DNA of 64,000 nucleotides from Moritella sp. F3 (GTDB lineage Bacteria; Pseudomonadota; Gammaproteobacteria; Enterobacterales; Moritellaceae). The notes below the pieces were generated by a model. That model had not been told where the DNA came from, searched no databases, and saw nothing but the letters and a program-made list of their open reading frames with translations. Position numbers and translations under genes: made by a program. The stretch covers positions 34,133-98,132 of the forward strand of contig NZ_BLRL01000016.1 of assembly GCF_015082335.1 (NCBI RefSeq), in the 5' to 3' direction. This document shows, one piece after another, positions 27,270-35,769 of the stretch (position 1 is the first letter of the stretch; the number at the start of each line of letters is the position of its first letter).

Positions 27270-28072
27270 TATGTTTGCCTTAACTTTTAATAAAGAGTCA
27301 AATGATATGTAAACCTAACGAACTCCATATGAGTTCTTTAGGGTGAAATCAGGTAAATGGCGCCAGGAGCAATCGCTGGGTTTAATGTTGGCGAAGTAGA
27401 ATATAATATCGCACTTACCTTACACTCAGGACTGGCTGACTTGTTGCCAGAAGATGAAACAAATATAACACTTTATAGGCAGTTGATAATGCTATTGACT
27501 GATTTCATAGACTTGGCTCACAACTTAATTCACACCGATAATTAACGTAATCAAGTCCATTAACATTTAACAAACAAAAAGCCATATAGCATGCAGATTA
27601 AACCCTTTAGTTTTACTTTAAAATCAACAATCTAATTTAAAACATCAAATAAAATAACGTACACCATCAAAATAATTAACAAGTTAACAAAAATAAATAA
27701 AAATGAACTAAATATCACTTAGCTTGTAAACTGCTGCATAATTGTGAGTAGGTTAACATTTAGCGGTGTAAACCAGAGTGAATCAAACAGCACATAATAC
27801 CAAATTAAAAATACAATCAGCATCAAATTTAGAATATCGTACTTATCAAGTGCATTTAACTTAATTTACAATGTGAAATATCATCAAATAGACCTAGTCT
27901 AGGCTTACTAATACGGGTTTACACTATGGCCACATTAGTCTATCGATCAAACCCATGTCTTTAATGTCAATCGTCGCACAATTAACATCCTGGTTACAAT
28001 TAACGTGACAATCTGACGGAATTGAGTAGACTCTTTATTCTATTTATCATAAACAATAATTATTGAGGCGTT
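27270..28072. other. 803-bp AT-rich region without a supported gene
   Basis: The longest gene-free stretch in the window, lying between divergent promoters (porin leftward, thioesterase rightward). A 62-codon ORF at 27357-27545 has no Shine-Dalgarno and no recognisable family. An 11-nt palindrome CCTAGTCTAGG lies at 27893-27903. I see no intrinsic terminator inside it. It could host an unrecognised small RNA or long regulatory leaders. Confidence 0.45.
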
Positions 28073-28621
28073 ATGATCAGTGAGTTGATTCGTTGTTTTT
28101 ATCTTCGTAATAAGCAAACTAACCCAAAAGACTTTTTTGATACCATCACCCGTTCTTTTCGAGTCGGTTTTCGCCATATCGATTTTAACTTGCATATAAA
28201 CAATGCTAAATATCTGATGTTTCTTGAGAAAGCGCGTTGGGATCATGCGGTTCAAACCAATACATTCAATCCATTATTGAAGAAGAAGTTAAATTTCATC
28301 GTCGCGGGGGTTGAGGTTGGTTATATTCGCGAAATACGTTTATTTAAAAAGTTTGATGTGGAAACGACTTATTTAGGCTGGGATGAAAAGTATTTCTACC
28401 TGGAACAAAAATGTGTGGCCGACGGTAAATTGTGTAATTACAGCTTAGTCAAAGCGGTGTTTGTCCAAAAAGGTAAAGTCGTCACACCAAGCAAGGTGAT
28501 GGAGATATTACCAGTGGAGCAACGTCCACAGCAATTACCAGAACATATGCAGATATGGAAGGATCTTGGTATAGCTAAGCGTAACTTCACCACCAGCGAG
28601 CCGGTAAATAAAGCCGCTTAG
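28073..28621 (+). CDS. Hotdog-fold acyl-CoA thioesterase-like protein (THEM6-like)
   Basis: 182 residues. The hotdog pattern is visible: residues about 25-55 contain RVGFRHIDFNLHINNAKYL, where D-x-N-x-H-x-N matches the active-site loop of 4-hydroxybenzoyl-CoA-type thioesterases. Members resembling eukaryotic THEM6 have this N-terminal helix and length. It should hydrolyse an acyl-CoA or acyl carrier thioester; the substrate is unknown. It is single, followed by a convergent aldo-keto reductase 22 bp away. Confidence 0.82.
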   Translation: MISELIRCFYLRNKQTNPKDFFDTITRSFRVGFRHIDFNLHINNAKYLMFLEKARWDHAVQTNTFNPLLKKKLNFIVAGVEVGYIREIRLFKKFDVETTYLGWDEKYFYLEQKCVADGKLCNYSLVKAVFVQKGKVVTPSKVMEILPVEQRPQQLPEHMQIWKDLGIAKRNFTTSEPVNKAA

Positions 28622-28643
28622 CAAGCATTTGAGCTGCGTTATA

Positions 28644-29564
28644 TTAAGCGACGCCATGCCCTTTTGATGCAACCCAGATGCGATACCATTGCTGGTTATT
28701 CATAACCAGCGCTGTCGCTGCAACAGCACTACGTACGCGTTCAATGTTACCACTGCCGATGATAGGTAGTGGTTTAGATGGTAGTTTTAATATCCAGGCA
28801 AAGACAACCTGATCAATCGACTGCGCGCCAATTTCCTGCTTAATGGCTTCCAACGTAGTGAGTAAACGCTGCATTTTCTCTGAATCAGTATTAAATAAGC
28901 TACCGCCAGCCAAACATGACCATGCCATTGGTCGAATCGCTAGTTGCTGTAACTGATCCAAGGTCCCATCTTCAGTCACCCCGAGATTAACCGGGTTTAT
29001 TTCAACTTGATTGGTCACTAATGGACTGTCCCAACGCGATTGTAACAACGCAAACTGCGAGGGAGTAAAGTTAGATACGCCCAAGTGCTTAATCTTACCT
29101 TGATGCTTTAACAGTTCAGCAGCTTGAGCTACGCCATCAGCGTCCATCAAAAGATCGGGACGATGTATTAATAACACATCCAATTGTTCGACACAGAGGC
29201 GCTGCAAAGAGGTATCTACCGAATGAATAATACTGCTTTGTGAACTGCTGTAATGGTTAACATGGTGACTAGGCGCATCACTGTGCATAACCTCAATACC
29301 ACATTTAGAAATAATTTCGATGCTATCTCTCATCTGCGGGTCAAGTTTAAGCGCTTCACCAAATAAGGTTTCACACGGCGCTTGTGCAGAACCATAAACA
29401 TGTGCGTGATCCACCGTTGTAATACCCAGTTCGACATGCTGCTTTAAAAAGGTCAAACGAGCTTGTGGATCCATATCCCATTCGCCCATCCGCCAATAGC
29501 CTTGTACTAACGATGAAAGTTCAGGGCCTTCAAGAGCCATTTTAACGCGAGATACACCAGTCAT
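28644..29564 (-). CDS. Aldo/keto reductase (YdhF-like)
   Basis: 306 residues, (beta/alpha)8 barrel. The catalytic tetrad is recognisable: D in TVDHAHVYG with the following Tyr, Lys in EIISKCGIE, and His in LLIHRPD. The C-terminal GSGNIERVRSAV binds the NADPH phosphate. It is close in pattern to E. coli YdhF, an oxidoreductase of undefined substrate. It is convergent with the thioesterase, and a divergent promoter region separates it from ggt. Confidence 0.9.
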   Translation of the reverse strand: MTGVSRVKMALEGPELSSLVQGYWRMGEWDMDPQARLTFLKQHVELGITTVDHAHVYGSAQAPCETLFGEALKLDPQMRDSIEIISKCGIEVMHSDAPSHHVNHYSSSQSSIIHSVDTSLQRLCVEQLDVLLIHRPDLLMDADGVAQAAELLKHQGKIKHLGVSNFTPSQFALLQSRWDSPLVTNQVEINPVNLGVTEDGTLDQLQQLAIRPMAWSCLAGGSLFNTDSEKMQRLLTTLEAIKQEIGAQSIDQVVFAWILKLPSKPLPIIGSGNIERVRSAVAATALVMNNQQWYRIWVASKGHGVA

Positions 29565-29779
29565 AATTGTCCTTTATTTAACAAATAAGCTTAATAGAAA
29601 GATTAGTTAAAGGTAGATTTAAGAGTTAATTCAAATAGCTTTAAAATAAATTATTTTTAATATCAATACTCTTCAACAACTCGCAAGGTTACGATTTGAT
29701 ACATAACGATGCTATTTCTGTGAATGAACTAGCAGTTTCATCTACCTAAAAACAAGTAATAACACGTCTTTGCTATGCT

Positions 29780-29842
29780 GCATTAACATCTAGGACACCT
29801 GTATTAACATCACGCACAGTTGTATTAGCATTTCAAACAATG
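29780..29842 (+). promoter_or_regulatory. Three phased 21-bp imperfect repeats upstream of ggt
   Basis: GCATTAACAT (29780), GTATTAACAT (29801) and GTATTAGCAT (29822) recur at exactly 21-bp spacing, two helical turns. They lie just before the ggt start, which suggests a protein bound repeatedly on one DNA face. No known regulator is assigned. Confidence 0.5.
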
Positions 29843-29857
29843 AAATAGGGAATATTC

Positions 29858-31678
29858 ATGTTAACGACACACCTTATGAAAGGACTTAGCTTTGGCCTTA
29901 TTAGCTGCATCAGCTTAACGTTACCAACAGCTATTGCTAAAACCACCAGCAGCGAGACTCTTGTAAACCAGGTTCTTTCAAACGAGATTATTGTAAATCA
30001 GAGTCTTGCAAAAATAAAACCGTCAACCAGTGCCATTTATAGTCAAATGGCTATTCATCACCCTGTTTGGGCTGCCAATGGCATGGTAGCGAGCCAAGAA
30101 GCACTGGCGACTAAAATTGGTGTCGATATCATGCAACGAGGCGGTAATGCCATTGATGCAGCTGTTGCCGTTGGTTACGCATTAGCAGTTACCTTACCAC
30201 GAGCAGGTAATCTCGGTGGTGGGGGATTCATGCTGGTCTACTTAGCAGATGAGCAACGTTCTATTGCCATTGATTATCGTGAAGTCGCACCACAGACTGC
30301 GTCCGCAGACATGTTTTTAGATGAAGATGGTAATCCAGATAACACCTTATCGCGCTTTCACGGCCTTGCTATTGGTGTACCAGGGACTGTTCTTGGCTTT
30401 GAGCTAGCGTTAAAAAAGTATGGCACGATGTCATTAGCGCAGGTGATCGCGCCAGCAATAAAATTAGCCAGTGATGGTATTGTCGTTACCCCAGATCTAG
30501 CTAATTCGCTTAGTGCAACGCAGAAACGTTTAAGCCAGTGGCCAAGTACCCAGGCTATCTTCTATAAAGCAGATGGCAGCAGCTACCAACCCGGTGAAAT
30601 ATTAAAGCAAACCGATCTTGCCAAAACGTTAACAGCCATCGCTAAAAAAGGCAGCCCAGCATTCTATCAAGGGCCTATAGCCAAGCAGATTAGTGACTCT
30701 GTACGTGATGCTGGCGGCATCATGACTATGCAAGATCTAGCCAGCTATAAAGCCATAGAACGACAACCGGTGACTGGTGACTATCGTGGTTATCAAGTGG
30801 TCTCTATGCCACCCCCCTCTTCAGGCGGCGTTCACATAATACAAATGCTGAATATGCTCTCGCAATACCCTATCGACAAAATGGGTCACAATAGTGCTGC
30901 GACAATCCATGTCATGGCAGAATCAATGCGCCGAGCCTATGCCGACCGCAGTTTGTATTTAGGTGATCCAGACTTTGTAAACGTACCCGTTGAAGCCCTG
31001 ACTAACAAACAATATGCGAAACAGTTAGCCAGTCAAATAAACCCAGCCAAAGCAACGCCAAGCAGTGAGGTATCACCCGGTACATTATTACCATACGAAA
31101 GTAATCAAACCACCCATTACAGCGTGGTTGATAAATGGGGTAATGCTGTCAGTAATACTTACACCCTCAACTTCAGCTATGGTTCTGGACTTGTCGCCGA
31201 TGGCACAGGGGTGTTACTCAATAATGAAATGGACGATTTCTCTGCCAAGCCAGGTGTCCCTAATGCTTACGGGCTTATTGGTGGTAAAGCCAATGCCGTC
31301 GCAGCGAAAAAGCGCCCGTTAAGCTCAATGACACCAACTATCGTGTTAAAAGATAACAAGCCTTATTTAGTTACGGGGAGTCCAGGTGGTTCACGTATCA
31401 TTACCACAACATTGCAAGTGATCATGAACGTCATTGACCATGATATGAATATCGCCGAGGCAAGCGCTGCACCGCGTTTTCATCATCAATGGTTACCAGA
31501 CATGATCCGTATCGAAAAAGGATTGAATATCGATACGATTAATTTATTGGAGAATAAAGGACACAAGGTTGAAGTCAAAGCCGCGATGGGCAGTACTCAA
31601 ACCATCATGTTAACAGACGAAGGGGTTTATGGCGCATCAGATCCACGCCGACCAAGTGCACTTAGTCTCGGGTATTAA
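29858..31678 (+). CDS. ggt: Gamma-glutamyltranspeptidase
   Basis: 606 residues. A signal peptide (to about residue 27) exports it to the periplasm. The precursor cleaves itself before T418 in NQ-TTHYSVVD, and that Thr becomes the nucleophile of the small subunit. Other signatures are GNLGGGGFML, PPPSSGGVHI, NNEMDDFS and PLSSMTPTIV. It hydrolyses or transpeptidates the gamma-glutamyl group of glutathione. AGGGAA lies before the ATG. The length fits bacterial GGT. A terminator follows. Confidence 0.97.
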   Translation: MLTTHLMKGLSFGLISCISLTLPTAIAKTTSSETLVNQVLSNEIIVNQSLAKIKPSTSAIYSQMAIHHPVWAANGMVASQEALATKIGVDIMQRGGNAIDAAVAVGYALAVTLPRAGNLGGGGFMLVYLADEQRSIAIDYREVAPQTASADMFLDEDGNPDNTLSRFHGLAIGVPGTVLGFELALKKYGTMSLAQVIAPAIKLASDGIVVTPDLANSLSATQKRLSQWPSTQAIFYKADGSSYQPGEILKQTDLAKTLTAIAKKGSPAFYQGPIAKQISDSVRDAGGIMTMQDLASYKAIERQPVTGDYRGYQVVSMPPPSSGGVHIIQMLNMLSQYPIDKMGHNSAATIHVMAESMRRAYADRSLYLGDPDFVNVPVEALTNKQYAKQLASQINPAKATPSSEVSPGTLLPYESNQTTHYSVVDKWGNAVSNTYTLNFSYGSGLVADGTGVLLNNEMDDFSAKPGVPNAYGLIGGKANAVAAKKRPLSSMTPTIVLKDNKPYLVTGSPGGSRIITTTLQVIMNVIDHDMNIAEASAAPRFHHQWLPDMIRIEKGLNIDTINLLENKGHKVEVKAAMGSTQTIMLTDEGVYGASDPRRPSALSLGY

Positions 31679-31710
31679 TATGTACTGTTAATAAGTTCTA
31701 TTTATAAATA

Positions 31711-31750
31711 AAAAAGGGACGTGATACTTAGCGTATTACGTCCCTTTTTC
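31711..31750. terminator. Bidirectional intrinsic terminator
   Basis: AAAAAGGGACGTGATAC / GTATTACGTCCCTTTTT (31711-31727 / 31733-31749) with one G-T pair. It lies between convergent ggt and the DUF2860 gene. Confidence 0.85.
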
Positions 31751-31765
31751 TATTTTTAGTGCTAG

Positions 31766-32797
31766 TTAAAAATTGTAACTCATACCAACAGAAACAAAGT
31801 TAGTCGTACTATCATAAAAATCTATATTTGCATCAATATCTTTGTTTTGATAAATCACGTTTAAATTACTGTCTTCAATATCAAATGGTTTGTCGTATGA
31901 ATAGATTAATGAATAACGCGCCGCATCTTGTTCTTGCGTTTGTGCGAAAATCGGGTTTTCTGCGCTATATTCACGATCACTAAATGCTGCTTGTAGTGAC
32001 AAGAAATGACGTTCATATTTTGTCATGATGCTTAAACTATAATGTAATTCATCATAGCTTTGACTCTCACCTTTAGCATCTTGATTGGCATAATACACAT
32101 TCGCTTTGGCAAACGTGCCTTTCCACATCGGGATAAGACTCTCTAAACTCAAGCGCTGGTAATCAGCGTCTCGTTTAAGTTCATCTTGTTCTTCTGCAGT
32201 ACAATCTCGAGTTTGACTAGCACATACACCATTTTGAGCACCGCTTTGATCGTCGTCAATATCATACGATGCATAGGCGTATTCAATTTGCACTGGCATA
32301 AATTTATAAGCAACACGTACAGCGGTTGAATCTATGTCCGTTTTTTCTCTTTCAGCGCCAACTAAGAAAGGATCAGACCAGGTTTCTTTTAGAAACGGCA
32401 CATGCGGGATATAAGCAAACGTCATACTCTGGCGTTTATCAAATTTATGCGTCACACCCAATTCGTATTGTATGGCGCTGTCTAAAATGTTTTGTGGGCT
32501 CTGGCCTAGAAAGTATTGAGTCTGTAAATCTTCCGTTGTATAAGCCACACGGAAAAATGGAAACAACAACCCTGTCGAAATTTCCTCTCCAGAGTTAGTG
32601 AGATCATCGGTTTTGGCATTATCATCATCGGTATTAAATTGGCCATCTGAATTATTGAAGCCGGCATTGATACCGATAGTGCCAGAAAAACCGGGACTTT
32701 TTGCTAAGGGTTTCGCTATTGCCACACTACTAAAGCCAAGTAAACTGCTGGTTAATAATAGCGGCAGTGCAAGTAAACTGTGCTTTCTAAATATCAT
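31766..32797 (-). CDS. DUF2860-family outer-membrane protein
   Basis: 343 residues. The start at 32797 gives a proper signal peptide (MIFRKHSLLALPLLLTSSLL...AIA) with GGAG upstream. The longer frame from 32911 adds 38 residues before it. The mature protein begins PGFSGTIGINAGF and shows repeated beta strands (FNTDDDN, LGQSP, IPHVPFLKETWSDPF, SVGMSYNF with terminal Phe). This pattern matches DUF2860 proteins of vibrios and relatives. The function is not established. A Cys pair (CASQTRDC) lies in a predicted extracellular loop. Confidence 0.8.
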   Translation of the reverse strand: MIFRKHSLLALPLLLTSSLLGFSSVAIAKPLAKSPGFSGTIGINAGFNNSDGQFNTDDDNAKTDDLTNSGEEISTGLLFPFFRVAYTTEDLQTQYFLGQSPQNILDSAIQYELGVTHKFDKRQSMTFAYIPHVPFLKETWSDPFLVGAEREKTDIDSTAVRVAYKFMPVQIEYAYASYDIDDDQSGAQNGVCASQTRDCTAEEQDELKRDADYQRLSLESLIPMWKGTFAKANVYYANQDAKGESQSYDELHYSLSIMTKYERHFLSLQAAFSDREYSAENPIFAQTQEQDAARYSLIYSYDKPFDIEDSNLNVIYQNKDIDANIDFYDSTTNFVSVGMSYNF

Positions 32798-33111
32798 GTA
32801 AAAATAGCTCCAATAGTTAATCCATAAACAAGAACGTCGATCATTCTTGATCAATATCAAATTAGTCACGAAATAATAACACAAAGATTCTAATATAATA
32901 TGCTTAATCACATTTCCGTCCGGTATCGGTCAATAATGGGGAAATGGCATATATCTCAGTGAGAAAAACCAGAATAACTAAATAAACACTGAAATAATTT
33001 GTTTTATATTATAAGCTTAGACCAGAAAATTAATAAAAAACACACTTTAGACACTAAGCTGTTGAATACCAGTATAAAGATCTATTTCAATAAAGGATGA
33101 TTGAAAATCAT
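32798..33111. other. 314-bp divergent promoter region
   Basis: AT-rich spacer between the DUF2860 gene and the kefG-like gene. A 6-3-6 palindrome at 33097-33111 overlaps the start of the latter. No other gene is seen. Confidence 0.5.
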
Positions 33112-33684
33112 ATGCACAAAATTCTCGTTATATTTGCCCATCCTGCATTACAAAAATCAATTGCACATAAATCATTATTCAATGAAATTCAAAGTATTGA
33201 AGGTATCACTTGTCACGATCTCTATGATACCTATCCCGATTCATTTATCGATATTAAGCACGAACAAGCATTATTACTCAATCACGATATCATCATCTTA
33301 CAATTTCCACTTTACTGGTATTCCAGCCCTGCGATTTTAAAAGAATGGCAAGATTTAGTACTAGAGCATGGTTTTGCTTATGGTGAAAACGGCGATAAAC
33401 TGGTGGGCAAAAAAATCATGCTCGCGATCTCTACAGGTGGTAGTGCAAACTCATATTCTACGACGGGCTACAACGAGCACGACATTAGCCAATTTTTATT
33501 GCCTTTTAGCCAAATGAGTAAGCTGTGTAATCTAGAGTACCTGCCGCCATTTGTCGTACATGACATTCATAAGCGCCATGACGCTGAGCGCATAACAGAT
33601 AAAACCAACCAATATCGCCAATTGTTATTAAAGTTACAACAGCAACATGATGATACGACCACCACTGACATGGAGAGTAACTAA
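33112..33684 (+). CDS. kefG: KefG/KefF-like flavodoxin-fold ancillary protein
   Basis: 190 residues from the ATG at 33112. An in-frame ATG at 33097 sits directly on AAAGGA and so has no spacing for a ribosome site. The protein has the FMN/NAD(P)H quinone-oxidoreductase-like fold (ILVIFAHPALQKS, QFPLYWYSSPAILKEWQD, GFAYGENGDKLVGKKIM) and resembles E. coli KefG/KefF. It is predicted to bind on the cytosolic side of, and activate, the glutathione-gated K+ efflux antiporter encoded 2 bp downstream, protecting against electrophiles. The KefG or KefF choice rests on the neighbouring antiporter and is uncertain. Confidence 0.85.
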   Translation: MHKILVIFAHPALQKSIAHKSLFNEIQSIEGITCHDLYDTYPDSFIDIKHEQALLLNHDIIILQFPLYWYSSPAILKEWQDLVLEHGFAYGENGDKLVGKKIMLAISTGGSANSYSTTGYNEHDISQFLLPFSQMSKLCNLEYLPPFVVHDIHKRHDAERITDKTNQYRQLLLKLQQQHDDTTTTDMESN

Positions 33685-33686
33685 TA

Positions 33687-35615
33687 ATGGAACACGGCGT
33701 ATTATTTAATATCTTCGTCTACCTTGCTGCTGGTGTAGTGGCAGTGCCAATCGCCAAACGTTTGGGGCTCGGTTCTGTACTGGGTTATTTAATTGCAGGC
33801 GTCATTGTCGGTCCTTATGCTCTGAGCTTGATATCGAATCAAGAAGACGTGATGCATGTGGCTGAATTCGGTGTGGTAATGATGTTGTTCTTGGTCGGTT
33901 TAGAACTAAGACCAGCGTTATTGTGGCAACTTAAAATGCCGATTCTCGGCACGGGTGGCTTACAGCTTTGTGCAACGACGTTATCTATCTTCTTAATTCT
34001 ATTGGCCTGTGGTCTTGCATGGCAAACTGCACTCGCCATTGGCTTGATTGTGGCCCTGTCCTCTACTGCCATTGTGTTACAAAACTTACAAGAACGAGAG
34101 TTAATGAAAACTGAGGCAGGTAAAAATGCCTTTGCGGTATTACTATTTCAAGATATCGCCGTGATCCCTATCCTATCTCTATTGCCGCTACTGGTAATAC
34201 AAGATACCGCGATTGTAGAGTCGACAACATCAGGCTGGCTCAGTGCGTTAATGATTGCCGGTGTGATCGCAGGCATCATCATCGGTGGTCACTTCCTCGT
34301 GGTGCCATTATTACGTGTTATTGCCAGTTCACGTTCACGTGAAATCTTTATTGCTACCGCACTCGCCTTGGTTGTTGGTATTGCACTCGCGATGGAAGCT
34401 GTCGGCTTATCAGCAGCACTCGGCACCTTCTTAGCGGGCGTCGTTTTAGCTGACAGTGAATATCGCCACGAACTGGAAAGTGATATAGAACCGTTTAAGA
34501 GCTTATTACTCGGTATTTTCTTTATCTCGGTCGGTGCCAGTATTGATTTTACTCTGTTACTTGATCAACCGATGTTAGTTGCCATGTTAGTAACTGGGCT
34601 TATCGCCGTTAAATTCATCGTGCTGTTTATCACCGGTATTGTCTTCAAGATCCAACGCAGCCAAAATTGGTTATTTTCATGTGCGTTGGCGCAAGGCGGT
34701 GAGTTTGCTTTTGTACTGACTTCATTCGCATTACAACGCCAAGTGCTTGATAATGAAATAGCGAGTTTATTGGTATTAGTGGTGACGTTATCGATGGTTT
34801 TCACCCCGCTATTATTGATTATTAACGATAAAATCATAGCCCCGACATTTAAACGAAAACTGCCACAGAGTGAAAATAAAGATAAAGCGGCACCAGAACA
34901 TCAGATCCCCGATGATACCGACAGCTCAGTGATCATTGCTGGTTTTGGTGGATTTGGACAAGTTGTTGGTCGCTTACTGCATGGCTATCATATTAATACC
35001 ACCATACTAGAAAACGATGTTGGTCAGATTGAACTATTACAGCAATTCAAATACAAGGTATTTTATGGCGATGCCGAGCAGCTTAATTTATTACACGCTG
35101 CGGGCGCGGATAATGCCAAACTGTTTATTATTGCCGTTGAAAGTGCCAGTCGCACCAAACGTATTTTAATTCAAGTAAAGAAACACTTCCCGCATTTAAA
35201 CGTATTAGTCCGTGCTACCGACCGTAACCATGCGCAGCAATTAATTCGCTTAGGTGCTGACCACGTGTTTCGAGAATCCCTTGATTCAGGCATCAGCTTA
35301 GGAGTTGAAACGTTAAAAGCCCTCGGTATGCGTGCGAATCAGGCCCACCGTGCAGGACAAGTATTTCGTCGCCATGATGAAGCTGTTTTACATGAAGAAG
35401 CTAAGCGAATACACGAACAAGAGCCAGAATTTGTTAATCGCAGTCTGACAGAACGCAGGATATTGAAAAAACTACTAGGCTTAGACGCACTAACTTATTA
35501 CGACAACTTAAATGATGCGTGGTCAACAGAAGCCCACAGTAACCAAGACAAGAATACTGTAGGTAACTTAGCAGCAGCACACAAGCATAATAAATCAACC
35601 AGTGAGCAAACCTAA
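33687..35615 (+). CDS. kefB: Glutathione-gated K+/H+ antiporter, KefB/KefC type
   Basis: 642 residues. A CPA2 antiporter core of about 12 helices occupies residues 1-385, with the LGLGSVLGYLIAGVIVGP entry and ALSSTAIVLQNL. A cytosolic RCK/TrkA-N domain follows: VIIAGFGGFGQVVGRLL is the nucleotide-binding loop, around residue 415. A charged C-terminal tail (about 560-642) ends the protein. It effluxes K+ to acidify the cell under electrophile stress, held closed by glutathione. It forms an operon with the ancillary gene 2 bp upstream. The kefB or kefC name cannot be decided from sequence alone. Confidence 0.88.
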   Translation: MEHGVLFNIFVYLAAGVVAVPIAKRLGLGSVLGYLIAGVIVGPYALSLISNQEDVMHVAEFGVVMMLFLVGLELRPALLWQLKMPILGTGGLQLCATTLSIFLILLACGLAWQTALAIGLIVALSSTAIVLQNLQERELMKTEAGKNAFAVLLFQDIAVIPILSLLPLLVIQDTAIVESTTSGWLSALMIAGVIAGIIIGGHFLVVPLLRVIASSRSREIFIATALALVVGIALAMEAVGLSAALGTFLAGVVLADSEYRHELESDIEPFKSLLLGIFFISVGASIDFTLLLDQPMLVAMLVTGLIAVKFIVLFITGIVFKIQRSQNWLFSCALAQGGEFAFVLTSFALQRQVLDNEIASLLVLVVTLSMVFTPLLLIINDKIIAPTFKRKLPQSENKDKAAPEHQIPDDTDSSVIIAGFGGFGQVVGRLLHGYHINTTILENDVGQIELLQQFKYKVFYGDAEQLNLLHAAGADNAKLFIIAVESASRTKRILIQVKKHFPHLNVLVRATDRNHAQQLIRLGADHVFRESLDSGISLGVETLKALGMRANQAHRAGQVFRRHDEAVLHEEAKRIHEQEPEFVNRSLTERRILKKLLGLDALTYYDNLNDAWSTEAHSNQDKNTVGNLAAAHKHNKSTSEQT

Positions 35616-35670
35616 CTCTATCTTCTCAGGTTTAATAAGTGATACGTGATAAGTAATAAGTAGATAGGAC

Positions 35671-35713
35671 AACGGCGCAGTGATAATAATTAAGCTATTA
35701 TCACTGCGCCGTT
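35671..35713. terminator. Perfect 18-bp-stem hairpin (bidirectional)
   Basis: AACGGCGCAGTGATAATA (35671-35688) / TATTATCACTGCGCCGTT (35696-35713) with a 7-nt loop, between convergent genes. The T-run after it on the plus strand is short (GCTGTTTTC), so termination rests mainly on the very stable stem. Confidence 0.75.
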
Positions 35714-35769
35714 GCTGTTTTCGATATTCGGTAGTCTAAACCAGTTTTAAAAACTTGCTTTAGACTAGG

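Noticed and set aside
27357..27545. 62-codon ORF in the 803-bp intergenic region
   Set aside because: No Shine-Dalgarno, no recognised family, unremarkable composition. Possible but unsupported.
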